Source of the DNA: Rarobacter faecitabidus
GTDB lineage: Bacteria > Actinomycetota > Actinomycetes > Actinomycetales > Cellulomonadaceae
Assembly (NCBI RefSeq): GCF_006716265.1
Contig: NZ_VFOS01000003.1
Location: forward strand, 62,001 to 126,000
Direction of reading: 5' to 3'
DNA: 64,000 nucleotides
Shown here: in pieces, positions 9,656 through 19,800 of the stretch
How positions within the stretch are numbered: position 1 is the first letter of the stretch
Layout of the letters: every line of letters starts with the position of its first letter
The notes under the pieces: generated by a model
The model's database searches: none
What the model was told of the DNA's origin: nothing
What the model saw: only the letters and a program-made list of their open reading frames with translations
Position numbers and translations under genes: made by a program

Positions 9656-9681
9656 AAAATTGCAGCAAAATTGCAGCAGCC
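9656..9681. repeat. Putative integrase arm-type sites, attL side
   Basis: AAAATTGCAGC occurs twice in tandem (9656-9666 and 9667-9677). The 21 bp at 9661-9681 recur exactly at 47287-47307, inside the other prophage end. In the circular phage these copies flank the attachment core, the expected placement of tyrosine-integrase arm sites. Confidence 0.65.
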
Positions 9682-9718
9682 ACTGCGAAAAGTTGATCGC
9701 CTACAAGGTGCCGAACGC

Positions 9719-9763
9719 ATCAGATCGCCCCGCCTTCCTTTGCGGAGGGCGGGGCGATCTGAT
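9719..9763 (-). terminator. Hairpin at the end of the late operon
   Basis: Perfect 16 bp arms (9719-9734 and 9748-9763), very GC-rich, loop of 13 nt. It lies about 40 bp beyond the stop of the last leftward late gene and should terminate the phage late transcript before the tRNA. Confidence 0.7.
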
Positions 9764-9802
9764 GTGACTTTGGGCATGAAAATATGCCGGATAATATTCC
9801 GG

Positions 9803-10189
9803 CTAGTGATCGCCTGCCGTCCCAGAGTCCTCGACTATCGGGATCCCATTGCTGTCGACGCGCACGGGACGCCCGTCGACGTCGGTGATCTCGGCAACCG
9901 GACCGGCAAGCAGCGCATAGCCAGGTGCGCGTGCGGAACCCAGGACCAGCCGCGTGAGCCAGTCGGGCATCCTCGGCTCGAGCCAACGCCACAGGGCGTA
10001 CCAGACGACGATCGCCACACCGACGACGAGTTCGCGCACGCCGGTCGATAGCAGCGCGTCACGGACGGACTCGAGTGCCGGGATCAGCGCGAGCAGCCAT
10101 ACGACGGCGGATCCCCAGAGGGTCGGGACAGCGGTGCGCAGGATCGAGACGACCCGATCGCTCAGCGCGGTGGATTCAGTGGTGGTCAT
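9803..10189 (-). CDS. Putative phage holin
   Basis: A 128 aa protein starting MTTTESTALSDRVV with two hydrophobic stretches (VPTLWGSAVVWLLALIPAL, ~residues 20-40, and LVVGVAIVVWYALWRWL, ~53-70) and a soluble acidic tail. Size, membrane topology and position next to the endolysin fit a holin that permeabilises the membrane at lysis. The ATG at 10189 has an AAGGTGA ribosome site and overlaps the lysin stop (ATGA). Function is inferred from context. Confidence 0.65.
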   Translation of the reverse strand: MTTTESTALSDRVVSILRTAVPTLWGSAVVWLLALIPALESVRDALLSTGVRELVVGVAIVVWYALWRWLEPRMPDWLTRLVLGSARAPGYALLAGPVAEITDVDGRPVRVDSNGIPIVEDSGTAGDH

Positions 10190-10875
10190 GGTTTCACCTT
10201 CCTGACTTTCGAGGCTTTGCCCCAGTCCTTCTTCTTGGTCTGCACTTTGTTCCGCCACTTCAAGGTGACGTTGATCCTCTTGCCCGGCTTGATTCGACGG
10301 GTGATCTGCGTCCCCTTCGCGGCGTGCGTCCGATAGAACGCCATCGTGCGGCTGTTACCGGTCGGCTTGACGATCAGGTACTTCCCGACGTCACGGCCTT
10401 TGACGTCGCGGCTCGCGTCGTATTCGAAATGCCACGGCTCCCAGAACAGCGCCTCGAATGCCCACGCAGGCCGGACCCAGCCGAACTTGCCCGCGTGCTG
10501 CGCGAGCCACGCTGCGGCGGCGCCGCGTTGCCCACCGACCGCGTAGTAGACGCCGGCGATGTCAGCGGCCAGGCCCCACCCGTGATTCGACGTGCCAGGC
10601 ACGGCGGCGGTCGCGGTGCCGGGCCGCTGATACCAGCGCTTGCCCTGCCACAGCTTCGACGGACGACCGGCGATGCAGGTCGTCGTGTACCGGGCGCGGA
10701 AGATCGTCTCCTGGACCGCGTAGGGGCGATACGAGTCCGTTAGGGTGAGCGTGATCCCGTCGGCCTTCGCCGCTTCGACCATGCGCAACCACGATGCAGC
10801 GGCGCGCTTCTCGAACTTATGACCGCCGCCGACAGCTTTCAGCGACAACACGGTCAACTTTCCATTCGTTGCCAT
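10186..10875 (-). CDS. Endolysin, M15B D-Ala-D-Ala carboxypeptidase (VanY) type
   Basis: Peptidoglycan-cleaving lysin of 229 aa. The zinc site is seen as SNHGWGLAADI (SxHxxGxAxD, ~residues 92-102) and EPWHFEY (~142-148), with the substrate-side SYRPYAVQ near residue 50. These motifs define M15B L-Ala-D-Glu or D,D-peptidases. The C-terminal ~60 residues are very Lys/Arg-rich (RRIKPGKRINVTLKWRNK) and may bind the wall. It is coupled to the holin by an ATGA overlap, forming the lysis cassette. Confidence 0.88.
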   Translation of the reverse strand: MATNGKLTVLSLKAVGGGHKFEKRAAASWLRMVEAAKADGITLTLTDSYRPYAVQETIFRARYTTTCIAGRPSKLWQGKRWYQRPGTATAAVPGTSNHGWGLAADIAGVYYAVGGQRGAAAAWLAQHAGKFGWVRPAWAFEALFWEPWHFEYDASRDVKGRDVGKYLIVKPTGNSRTMAFYRTHAAKGTQITRRIKPGKRINVTLKWRNKVQTKKKDWGKASKVRKVKP

Positions 10876-10894
10876 CAGTGCCTCCTTGGGCATG

Positions 10895-10916
10895 AAAAAA
10901 CCCGCTGCAGCGGGTT
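10895..10916 (-). terminator. Intrinsic terminator upstream of the lysis cassette
   Basis: On the minus strand AACCCGCTG/CAGCGGGTT forms an uninterrupted hairpin followed by six T (10895-10900), a good rho-independent terminator. It sits just after the stop of the gene at 10922 and before the lysin start, so it may attenuate late transcription into the lysis genes. Confidence 0.7.
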
Positions 10917-10921
10917 GGGTG

Positions 10922-11302
10922 TCAGTTGATGGGCGGCGACCACGGTGGCCGGCTACCCGCGTCTCGGTTGATCGTGTCCCAGATGTTCCGGTCCCCGTTG
11001 GCGCGGTCCTCGCGTTCCTGACGATGGTCAGCCCTCAGCCCGCCGATGTCTTTCTTGATCTCGCCGATCTCTTTCCCTTGCTCGACCTGCCGGGCCTCGA
11101 TGCGGTTGATGGCGTCGCGCATAGACCCGCCAGAGTTCGGGCGGGCCTCGTGGGCAGCGACCTCGGCGGCCTGCCGTGACGCGGCCGCGTCGCGCCGGGC
11201 GGGCAGCGCCGTCACCCACGAGGTGATCGCGGTGATGAGCGCGACAGTGACGACGGCCAGGAGCCACGCCCACCCCGGCGTGCCCTCGGGAGGTGGAGTC
11301 AC
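10922..11302 (-). CDS. Small phage membrane protein with coiled coil
   Basis: A 126 aa protein with one N-terminal membrane segment (WAWLLAVVTVALITAITSWV) and a charged helical tail (MRDAINRIEARQVEQGKEIGEIKKDIGGLRADHRQERED). This resembles DUF2746-type actinophage proteins found near lysis genes and could be a second holin or spanin-like factor. GTG start at 11302 with GAGGAGG upstream; the start overlaps the preceding small gene (GTGA). Confidence 0.65.
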   Translation of the reverse strand: MTPPPEGTPGWAWLLAVVTVALITAITSWVTALPARRDAAASRQAAEVAAHEARPNSGGSMRDAINRIEARQVEQGKEIGEIKKDIGGLRADHRQEREDRANGDRNIWDTINRDAGSRPPWSPPIN

Positions 11303-11451
11303 GCGCTCGCCTCCTCACTGGACGAAGCCTCGAGTTCGACGATGCGCTTCTGCGCAGCTGCGGCAGTGGCTTCAGCCAAGATCGCACGCTGGTTCGCTTT
11401 GGCGAGTTCGGCGTCATATCGGGCGACGAGGTCGTTGATGTCAATGTCCAT
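11299..11451 (-). CDS. Small phage protein, helical (50 aa)
   Basis: MDIDINDLVARYDAELAKAN begins a 50 aa acidic, predicted coiled-coil protein ending ELEASSSEEASA. The stop overlaps the next start (GTGA) and the start overlaps the end of the upstream zinc-ribbon-like gene, a spacing typical of this operon. Function is unknown; it resembles small helical proteins in phage tail-lysis junctions. Confidence 0.6.
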   Translation of the reverse strand: MDIDINDLVARYDAELAKANQRAILAEATAAAAQKRIVELEASSSEEASA

Positions 11452-11635
11452 CGGGGAGGTCTCCATCTTCAGGGTTGGGTGATCGGTCGATCAGAGTCGT
11501 GCCACATGCGCCGCACAGGATGAGACCGCCGGGCGGGTGAGCCACCGTGAAGGCCACGTCTCGACTCGGGCAGTCGCTCTGAGCGCAGGCCACGGTAGAA
11601 GCGACGAACTCGTCGGGATTGAAATCAGGTTGCAT
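11441..11635 (-). CDS. Small Cys-rich phage protein (64 aa)
   Basis: Starts at the ATG at 11635 (MQPDFNPDEFVAST). Two cysteine pairs, CAQSDC and CGAC, suggest a zinc ribbon. It lies 8 bp after the tail protein stop and overlaps the next small gene by 11 bp. Function unknown. Confidence 0.6.
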   Translation of the reverse strand: MQPDFNPDEFVASTVACAQSDCPSRDVAFTVAHPPGGLILCGACGTTLIDRSPNPEDGDLPDGH

Positions 11636-11643
11636 TGCGTCTC

Positions 11644-12870
11644 CTAGTTGACCGGCCATGACCCGGCGGACATGAGCACGCCCGTTCCCGCAGTCGGCTT
11701 GCGGAACGACCACACGCCCGTCGACGCAACCGAACCCCATGCGATCTCCCCGTTGGTGAAAATCGACGGGATGCCGTTCGAGCCAGATGCCGGCCGGTAT
11801 CCAGTCGGCAGCGTGCAGCACGTGTAGGTCGTGTTGGCGGCGACAGAGGCCGGCACCGTGATCAGATTCCGCATGTACACGGTGCTATCGATCCGCCGGA
11901 CATACGCAGCGCCGGTATATCCCACTGCTGGCGTGACTGTCACCCACCCGGTGTCGTACGTGTCGTCGTCGTACATGCCGAGGGAGGTGCGGGCAGTGCG
12001 CTTGGTGGCGGTGGTGGTGAAGTCGATTGAGCCTGTCAGTTGGAGTGTGCCTGATGAACCGATGCCAACCGCACCCGGAAAGAGCGATATGTCCCCGTAC
12101 ACCCCACCTGGGGCGTTTGGGCTGGGGCTGAGCCATATCCGGTTGGAGTCCTTGTGTTGTACCCCGCCAAATATGTTCAGGAAATTCATGGTGGCGCGCA
12201 TCCCGCCCTGTATTGCAGGCCCTGTCACCGCGGCGTTCATCATGTTGATGTCCAGGCGGCCGTCGTCCCCTGGAATGGGGGAGAGTTCCCACCGCAAGCC
12301 ACTAACGGGACCCGTGCGCACCGTCCCCGTGATCGTCGCGTCGACCGCCGTCAGGACCCCACCTGTGGTGATCTGCGTTTTGACGACGTTGCTCGCATCG
12401 AAGCCGCGGATCCCGTTCACGCTGTCGAGCTGGATACGAGCACCCGACGCAGCCGTGCGGATGATCGTGCCAGTGATCGTCATACCATCGATCGCGTCGG
12501 CCGCCAGCAAGCCCGTCGTGATCGAATGCGCGGCAAGTCGCGCCGCATCGAGCGTGCCCGTCGTGATCTTCGCTGCGTCGATAGCCGCGAGCGCGGCGTT
12601 GCCGAATTGGGCGGCGATCCAGGTGCTGCCGTCCCAGCGGGAGATGCGGAAGTCGTGTGCCGTGTCGAACCAGGTGTCGCCGATCTGTAGTGCGCCCATG
12701 GCTGGTTCGTCGGGGCCGTAGTAGTTGGTGGTTTTGCCGTCGGCGCTGGTTTGCGCGGAGGCGATCGCTGTGGCGAGTGAGGCGTTCTCGGTGGCTTGGT
12801 TCTCGACGGCGAGGTTGAGGGAGGAGATTACTTGCCGGATCTGATCGGGCAGTGTCGATGTGGTGCCCAT
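11644..12870 (-). CDS. Phage tail-tip or fibre protein
   Basis: A 408 aa protein starting MGTTSTLPDQIRQVISSLNL. The N-terminal helix is followed by repeats such as AAIDAAKITTGTLDAARLAAHSITTGLLAADAIDGMTITG, the pattern common in tail-tip and host-specificity proteins, then a beta-rich C terminus (WVTVTPAVGYTGAAYVRR, CTLPTGYRP) typical of receptor-binding fibre tips. ATG at 12870 chosen. By position and content it is probably the receptor-binding or fibre protein. Confidence 0.7.
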   Translation of the reverse strand: MGTTSTLPDQIRQVISSLNLAVENQATENASLATAIASAQTSADGKTTNYYGPDEPAMGALQIGDTWFDTAHDFRISRWDGSTWIAAQFGNAALAAIDAAKITTGTLDAARLAAHSITTGLLAADAIDGMTITGTIIRTAASGARIQLDSVNGIRGFDASNVVKTQITTGGVLTAVDATITGTVRTGPVSGLRWELSPIPGDDGRLDINMMNAAVTGPAIQGGMRATMNFLNIFGGVQHKDSNRIWLSPSPNAPGGVYGDISLFPGAVGIGSSGTLQLTGSIDFTTTATKRTARTSLGMYDDDTYDTGWVTVTPAVGYTGAAYVRRIDSTVYMRNLITVPASVAANTTYTCCTLPTGYRPASGSNGIPSIFTNGEIAWGSVASTGVWSFRKPTAGTGVLMSAGSWPVN

Positions 12871-13352
12871 TACGGGATCCTGCAGGATGCGGCGATGGGG
12901 AGGGCGAAGCCGGTTTGAGCGGCGATCGTGGTGTATCCGCTGATGGTGAGCATGCCTGTCGCGGAGACGATGAGCTCGTAGACGAGGCCGGTGGAGGTGA
13001 CGCCTGAGCCGATGTATCGGGTTTGTGTCGTGTCGAAGGTGCCGGCGGGGAGTTGGCAGATCGCGGTCAGGAGGCCGGCGACGGATGAGCGGGTGAACGC
13101 TCCTCGCAGCCAGATCGTTTTGCCTTCGCGCATGATCTGAGGTTGCTGGCCGGCCGTCGAGGCCCAGCCTGTGGCGGGTGTGAGATCCGTCCACGAGGTT
13201 TCGTGCTGGGTGGCGCCGGCGGGCGATAGGCCGGCGAGCCATTGCGAGTTGTCGATCGAGGCTTGGACCCACGATGCGCGGCCGGGGACGACTTCACCAG
13301 GCCCGCCGTCGGTGAGTTGCGGTGGTGCCACACTGTCTTGCGGGGTTGCCAT
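12870..13352 (-). CDS. Phage minor tail protein
   Basis: A 160 aa protein starting MATPQDSVAPPQLTDGGPGEV. The C-terminal part (IWLRGAFTRSSVAGLLTAICQLPAG, YELIVSATGMLTISGYTT) is beta-rich and resembles small tail-tip or carbohydrate-contact domains next to fibre genes. It shares its end base with the start of the next gene. Function is inferred from position. Confidence 0.6.
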   Translation of the reverse strand: MATPQDSVAPPQLTDGGPGEVVPGRASWVQASIDNSQWLAGLSPAGATQHETSWTDLTPATGWASTAGQQPQIMREGKTIWLRGAFTRSSVAGLLTAICQLPAGTFDTTQTRYIGSGVTSTGLVYELIVSATGMLTISGYTTIAAQTGFALPIAASCRIP

Positions 13353-15589
13353 CAGATGCTCCTCTCGTCAAGCCACCGGATGGCGGCAGCGTTGGTAGTG
13401 CCGGCGGCGTTCGCGGTGATCGTTGAGATCAGCTGTGCGTTGGTGAGTCCCGAGAATGCGCGTGCGATGTCGGCGTTGGTGACGCCTAGGACCGCATAGG
13501 AGTCGCGTTGCTTGATGCCTACGGCAGATCCGGTCCACTCGATGCCGGTGATGAGTGCTTTGACACGCAGGTCGGTTTCCTCGTCAGCCAGGATCAGGAC
13601 GTCGCCGAGCTGCTCGCGGAAGTCGGCCGGCCGCTCGACGCCGGTGACGGTCCAGCGCGCCCGCGAGGCTTGCGAGCTGAGCCAGGTCAGGGCCCGGGCC
13701 GCGGTCACGGGATCTCCCCACGCCCCCATGTCGACCTGCAACGGAGATCTCGCCACGGCTTCGCCCACACCCGCCGCTACCTCTATCTGCTCACCCGCCG
13801 TCGCTGAGACTTCAGCGCGGAGCACGAGATACGGAGCGGCGGCCGAGTTGACCATCGATACCGCGAGTGCGTTGTCGTTGACGATACGGAGTGTGCAGCC
13901 GTTGGTGGCGTCCCCGATCGTGAAGATCGTGATTCCGGAGGTGACCACAGTCAGGGACGAGTCGAGGGCCATCCACCTGGATCCGGACGATTCGAGGCCC
14001 GTCACGGAGCGCTGCCACGGGGCGTACACGCTGACGGTCATGCCGACGTGCTCGACCGGGATGTCGATGGATCCCTTCGCAGGGACGACGACAGGGTCCG
14101 TTGCCTCCCACACGAGGATCGAGCCGGATGCATCGGTACGGATCACCGGCGGGGTCGCGGTGATCGAGACGCGGTCGGCGATGTCAGCCGGGTCCGATGT
14201 CCACGGCAAATCCGTGAGCCGGTTCGCGACCTGCAGAACCCGCTTCGGGGTGAGAAGGTCCGTGTCGATCAGCCGTCGGAACATCAGCACGCCGGTTTCC
14301 GTGAGCCAGACCGAGGACATCGTCGCAGCGGCGACTTCGCGGATGGTTCCCCACGCGTCGGTCACAGAATCCAGCAGCAGCGCCTGCAGGGTGACGCCGG
14401 ACGGTTCGATGTGGGCAGTGGGCTCAGCCCAGACAGCCGGGTCGGCCGCGGTCGTAACCTGGATTCCTCGCACAGCGACCGGAGTCGTACCGGCTTTCAC
14501 CTCGAGTTGCGTGAAATTGTCAGCCGCGGACCGCGGGAAGCCGGACGACACCGTCGCCGAGGCCGTTGCCGACCACGGGGCATCCGGGCCCGACCGGACA
14601 CTGCAGGTGACGGTCGTGGCGGACGACCGCACAACATGCAACTCGAGGCGATCCGGATGCACTTTCGAGGCTCCCGGCGTCCAAGCCGTCGCCGAGCTCG
14701 CCCCGAAATGCGCGGCCGAGAGGTAGAAGTCCGTGGCGTTCCCGGCCGTGTCCTGCAGCCGGATCCGCAATCCCGCCGCGGTCGACCACACAGCCGGCAG
14801 GCCGTCGACGTCCAGCGTCACAAACCACTCCTGGAAGATCCACGAGCTCGCGCCCAACCAGCCATCGAGCGCCGTCGAGCGGGCCGGACCGACCTGTCCA
14901 TCCGGCCACGCCTGCCATCCGGCCGGCGCCCACAACGAGCCCGCGCCACGCGACTGCACGCCACCACGCTCCTGCGTCAGCGACCCCACGAGCGGCATAG
15001 CCGCGAGCGCCGCTGCCGACGCCGGCGGGCACGCATGCAGCCCAACGCGCCGCGCGAGCTGCTCGACGACACCCGCGGCCTCAATCGTCCGCGAGCCGCC
15101 AGTCGCGTCGATGTGCGGCGTCAACTTGAGCGGAGCGCGCAACTGCGTGGTCTGCTCGAGCAGGTCAATTGTGATCGTCGCTCCGGACCGCGAGCCCGAC
15201 CGCACCTGCGCGACGAACCGGCCCAACGACAGAGCCGTCCAGCCGTGCGGGCCGTCATGCGACACCACAACCTCGGCCATGAACTCGCCGTCCGGGACCG
15301 TGAACTGCGGATCCCGGCGCCACGGCAACATCGAGGCGTGCACTGCTTCCGGCTGGGCGATCACCACCTGCCCCGACCCGATCGACATGCCCGTCGCCCC
15401 GCGCACCTGCCCCGGGAGGGTGCCGCCGGTCAGATCCCGTGACACCTGCCACGACACCACACGCGAGACACCCGCCGGCAGTCCATCACGCGCAGGCGGC
15501 CACGACCCGCCCGGCACGACCATATAGGCGGACGGCAGGACAGAGTCCGGCGCGTCCTGGTCCGGCCAGCCCGCAGGAAGCACCCTCAC
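13352..15589 (-). CDS. Phage minor tail protein, large
   Basis: A 745 aa protein with mixed beta content, including a LamG-like stretch in the middle (DGWLGASSWIFQEWFVTLDVDGLPAVWSTAAGLRIRL) and a C-terminal region AALDSVTDAW/ADFREQLGDVLILADEE typical of baseplate-hub-like siphophage proteins. The GTG at 15589 overlaps the preceding stop (GTGA). In the gene order it follows the distal tail protein, so it is likely a tail-tip hub component. Confidence 0.65.
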   Translation of the reverse strand: MRVLPAGWPDQDAPDSVLPSAYMVVPGGSWPPARDGLPAGVSRVVSWQVSRDLTGGTLPGQVRGATGMSIGSGQVVIAQPEAVHASMLPWRRDPQFTVPDGEFMAEVVVSHDGPHGWTALSLGRFVAQVRSGSRSGATITIDLLEQTTQLRAPLKLTPHIDATGGSRTIEAAGVVEQLARRVGLHACPPASAAALAAMPLVGSLTQERGGVQSRGAGSLWAPAGWQAWPDGQVGPARSTALDGWLGASSWIFQEWFVTLDVDGLPAVWSTAAGLRIRLQDTAGNATDFYLSAAHFGASSATAWTPGASKVHPDRLELHVVRSSATTVTCSVRSGPDAPWSATASATVSSGFPRSAADNFTQLEVKAGTTPVAVRGIQVTTAADPAVWAEPTAHIEPSGVTLQALLLDSVTDAWGTIREVAAATMSSVWLTETGVLMFRRLIDTDLLTPKRVLQVANRLTDLPWTSDPADIADRVSITATPPVIRTDASGSILVWEATDPVVVPAKGSIDIPVEHVGMTVSVYAPWQRSVTGLESSGSRWMALDSSLTVVTSGITIFTIGDATNGCTLRIVNDNALAVSMVNSAAAPYLVLRAEVSATAGEQIEVAAGVGEAVARSPLQVDMGAWGDPVTAARALTWLSSQASRARWTVTGVERPADFREQLGDVLILADEETDLRVKALITGIEWTGSAVGIKQRDSYAVLGVTNADIARAFSGLTNAQLISTITANAAGTTNAAAIRWLDERSI

Positions 15590-16809
15590 GGCACATCACC
15601 TGGCCGGCCAATCTCCACAAATTCCACAGTCCAATCGCTGAGTGCATCCCGGCCCGCCTCCGCGATCTGCAGCACCTGACCCGGATCCGACACATGCACG
15701 CGCGCCCACGCGCCACGACCCGGCACGAACAGGTCTGGCGGTTCAAAGCCCTCGACAACTTGCAATCCCGAGACAAGACCGGGCTGTGCGCCTCCGGCGA
15801 GCGTCACCACAAGCACGCCGTCACTCGACGGCGTCACTGTGACCTCCGCCCGCCCGTCGGCGCCCGCCGTCAGAGGCGCCGCCACGCCAGGGCCAGCAAC
15901 GGAACCGACCACGGCCGCCGGACCCGCGTCAGTGAATACCGACACATTCACCGGACGAGCACCCCTCACAAGGACCTGACGGACAGCGTCCTCCCCCTCA
16001 GCGAGTGTGTAGTTGACGACCAGGACCGGCCCGTAGTTCGAGTGCAGCCCGCCGGAGGTTGCCGTCAATGCCAGGTTGACGTCGGTACCGAAGTCGGTCA
16101 CGTCGAGGCTGATCGGAATCGTGATCTCGGCATTGCCGAAAGTTGCTGGAAGCGAGCCAATCGGCGCGCCAGCCAAGTCGGGCGCGTTGTTGAATGCGAC
16201 CAGGTCGGGTGACCAGCCCGCCCCCGTGCGACGGACCGTACCTCCGGTGAGGGCTCCGGATATCGACGGCAACAGTTTGAGGCTCGCATCGAGAAAGGCG
16301 GCCCCTGCGGGGAGGAACGGCAATGCAATCCTGGCGAGCAACGACGACGTCGCATCGATACGACAAAGGTTCGGGCCGACCTGGTAGGGGGCCTGCGAAT
16401 CCACGGTCGCATAACGGGCCTCACGAGTGACCGACCTCGACGAGTTCGCCCCGGGCACAAAAGAGCGCAGCCACAGGCCGTGGCAATCGACGCGGCCGAA
16501 CCCATCGACGTCAGACCCGGCAACCTGATGCAGGTGCACCATGTTCTCGCGCGCAAGCGAATCGTCGAACAGCCACACATCACCGAGCAGACGCCCGGCT
16601 GCCGCCTGCAGGACGCGAGCCTCTCTCGCCGGCATCCACGGACGCAGCTGCAGCGACCAACGGCGCGGCGCGAACGGCGTGTCCCGGATCATGAGCGACC
16701 CGTCGTCCATCTGTGTCTCCTCAACCCCACGCGACGGCGTGATCGGCACCTCCGGCTGCACGCCCTCGACTGCCACAAGGCCGCCCAACGGGCCGATGTA
16801 GAACGTCAC
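15586..16809 (-). CDS. Phage distal tail-like protein
   Basis: A 407 aa protein directly after the tape measure gene, where siphophages encode the distal tail (Dit) protein. It starts MTFYIGPLGGLVAVEGVQPEV from GTG 16809, coupled to the tape measure stop. RRWSLQLRPWMPAREARVLQAAAGRL in the N-terminal third is similar to actinophage Dit-type proteins. The C-terminal half is beta-rich and may be a carbohydrate-binding-like extension. Confidence 0.7.
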   Translation of the reverse strand: MTFYIGPLGGLVAVEGVQPEVPITPSRGVEETQMDDGSLMIRDTPFAPRRWSLQLRPWMPAREARVLQAAAGRLLGDVWLFDDSLARENMVHLHQVAGSDVDGFGRVDCHGLWLRSFVPGANSSRSVTREARYATVDSQAPYQVGPNLCRIDATSSLLARIALPFLPAGAAFLDASLKLLPSISGALTGGTVRRTGAGWSPDLVAFNNAPDLAGAPIGSLPATFGNAEITIPISLDVTDFGTDVNLALTATSGGLHSNYGPVLVVNYTLAEGEDAVRQVLVRGARPVNVSVFTDAGPAAVVGSVAGPGVAAPLTAGADGRAEVTVTPSSDGVLVVTLAGGAQPGLVSGLQVVEGFEPPDLFVPGRGAWARVHVSDPGQVLQIAEAGRDALSDWTVEFVEIGRPGDVP

Positions 16810-19800
16810 AGTGGCACTCCCCTCACTGTTGCCCCGCGCATCCGGGCGCGTTCCGTCCCCTGCAGGACGATCTTCGCGGCCGTCTCACCACCAACCTCGT
16901 TGCGAACGTCGACCCTCCACGACATGCCCGACATAGCAGCCCGGAACGCATCAACCGTGGACAGCGCTGAGAGCTGCCGTTCAGGGCGGGCATACAGCGA
17001 CGCGTCGAGCGCCGACAACACCCGATGAGTTGACGACGCCGACACCACATGACCGGGCCGATCCGGCCAGTAAACCTCCGGCCCGCCCTCACCAACCAGG
17101 ATCGGCTCACCAGCCTGCGCACTACCGCCGAGAGCCTTCTTCTTCACCGTCTTCTTCGGTGTCGACTTCTTCGACGAGGAAGCCTTCTTCGACGCCGGCT
17201 TCGCAGTTACCTTGCCCGTCACCGTGTCGATCGTGACGTCCGCTGCAGAAGCAAACCCCTTCGCGATCTCCGCTCCGATCGACACACCCTCCGCCGTCAA
17301 CGTGTCCACAAGCGCCTTCGCTGCGGCATACCCGCCTGCGCCCATCGACTCGCTGACGGCCTGGCCGCCCTGCTGAGACCAGTACGAGATCGACTCCGGA
17401 CCATCGCCATACAGCAGCGACATCTCTTTGAGCGACTTCTGATCAGCGAGCAACGAATCCGCGAGCGCAGCCCCATCGACGGAGCCGTACCCAGCGACTT
17501 CCTTGACCAGAGATGCCGGCGCGCCGGCGGCCGCTAGAGCCTTCAGCTTCCTGCTGAAAGACTTCAGGCGTTCCTTGTGCCCGGTCTTGTAGGTGACCAT
17601 CGCGGCGCCGGAGGGAGCAGCACCAAACCCGGCCGTCGACGTCAATGACGTCAGGTCGCGCAGGGATGACTCCGCAGACAGCGAACCCGAGACCGACTCG
17701 ACAACCGACCCCATCTCCTGCAGCGCGCTGTTCGCTTTCTCCATCCGGGTGTTGAAACTCGTGATCCGGGTTTCCATCACCTCACTCAACGCCTTCAACT
17801 TCTTGCGCTGAGACGGCGAGAGCGCCGAATCGACCGACCAGGAGCGCAACTGGTCCACCTGCGCCAGGCCACCACCGGACGTCACTGACGTGGCGATCTC
17901 TCCACGACGCACCGAAACGGACAACTCTGCAGCGCGGGTCTTGCGTTCCGCCTGATCCGACTTCGCCCGTTTCAACGCTTCTTGAGCGTCCTTATACTCC
18001 TGGTCGGCTTCTCTCTTCGTCGCCCGGGCCGCTTTCAACGCATCTTTCGCCGCATCATTCGCGGTCTTCGCGGCGTCCTTCTTCGCCTTGTCCTTCGATG
18101 ACGTGTCACGAGATTTCCGCGACGCCCGCGTGGCCGCCGCCTCAGCTACCTCGAGCGCCTCCCGCGCTCTCGATGCCGCCTTCTTCGCGGTGTCGCGACG
18201 CGAGCGCGCCGTGGCGACAGGACCACCATCCGCGTAGCCATCGAGCAGGCCAGAAAGAAGCCCAGCACGTGCCATCGCCCGCAGCGCAAACATCCCCGAA
18301 TGCCCGCCAGCACCGTCAACCTCCGAGGTCGTCCACATGTGCTCGCCCGGCATCGCGAGAATCGGCACCGAATCCCTACCCGGCTGACCGCCCTGCACCG
18401 GGCCACCAGACGCCATCCCCTTCGAGTTGCCGGCGCCCGTGTTGATCGTGGTCTTGCCATTGGCTTCGACCTTGATCTTGATCTTCCGACCCGAGGCGTC
18501 CTGAATGAACTTCGTCAAGGCGTCCGACGCGTCTCCAGTCAGCAGGCTCACCCGCGTGGGGATATCCTCCGGGATCAGACCCAACTCGTCTGCATAGGCT
18601 TTGGCTTCCTTCTTCGTCATGCCCCAGTCTTCGGCCTGCTTGACCACTTGCGTGCGGGCACGCTTCACGAGTGCGGCCAGTTCGTCTTGAGAGGCACCAG
18701 CCGCGCGCTCTGACTCAACCTGCTTCCACGTAGATTCGACGATGTTGTCGAGCGTCTCCTGATTCTTCCGACCAGCCTCCGTATGCTCGTCGAGAGCCTT
18801 ACCCGCCTTGATGTCCGCCTCCGCAGCCGCCTTGGCCGCGGACTCACTCATTCTCTGCTTCTGGTACTTGTCAACCAACTCTTTCCTGTAGTCCTCGAGC
18901 GCCTTGCTCGAATCGTCGACCGCAGCCTGATAATTACGCTCGGCAGACCGCTGATCGAGGATGACTCCGGCTGCTTCACGCTGCGCGTCAATCTGCTCCT
19001 TAAGAGCGTCCGTGTAGTCCTCGGACGACGACGTTCCTTGTTCTACCGCCTCACGGTATTTGTCCGTGGCCGAGGCCACGTTCTGCGTCGCATCAGCATT
19101 CTCCTGCGCTTGAATACCGGCTTTGCGGTCCGCCTCCAGTTTGAGCGCGGCTTGCTTCTCCGCGTCTGACAGTGCACTGGCTTCGCTATCTAGGGCCTTC
19201 ACGAAGTCGTTCGATTGATCGTCCCGGCGAATCTCACCTTGGGCGGCAGTGAATGCGTCGATGCCGGCATTCACCTTCTGAATTGCGTCGGCATTCCCCA
19301 AGATGTACTGCTGGAGATCTTCGACCGCGAGCCCATACTCCTCCGCTTCGGTCGTGAGACTCTTGAAATCCTGACCAAAGAAGCGATCAAAGGCGTCGCG
19401 CCGATCCGATGACAGTGCATCGTTGATCTTCTGCATTGTCGCTGAGGTTTGAGAACCGACCTCGTCGAGCGTGTCCAGGTATCCCTCAGTGCGCGCCTTG
19501 GCATCCGCAGCGGCATTCGCCCATGCAGTGAAAGCCAGGGCGCCGGCACCCACCGCGAGGCCAACCGCCCCTGCTCGCAGAGAAGCCGAGCGCATCGATA
19601 TGTTGAGCGCAGTCAAAGTGTCCTTGACGCTCTTGAACCCCTTGACGAGTTTGTACGCTCCGGCTACACCGAGCACGACGAGGCCACCCGCACCGACAAT
19701 CGAGGACGTGGCCGACAACACCGGCTCAGGTATCGACCCGATCGCGTCCACAACGTCCTCAGCGCCCTGCGTGAGTTTCCGCAAGATGTCGTTCGCGCCG

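Noticed and set aside
13512-14726. 404-codon rightward open frame inside the tail region
   Set aside because: Antisense to the 745 aa minor tail gene, with Ser/Arg-biased composition typical of a shadow frame.
14048-15442. 464-codon rightward open frame
   Set aside because: Extreme Arg content and full antisense overlap with the minor tail protein gene.
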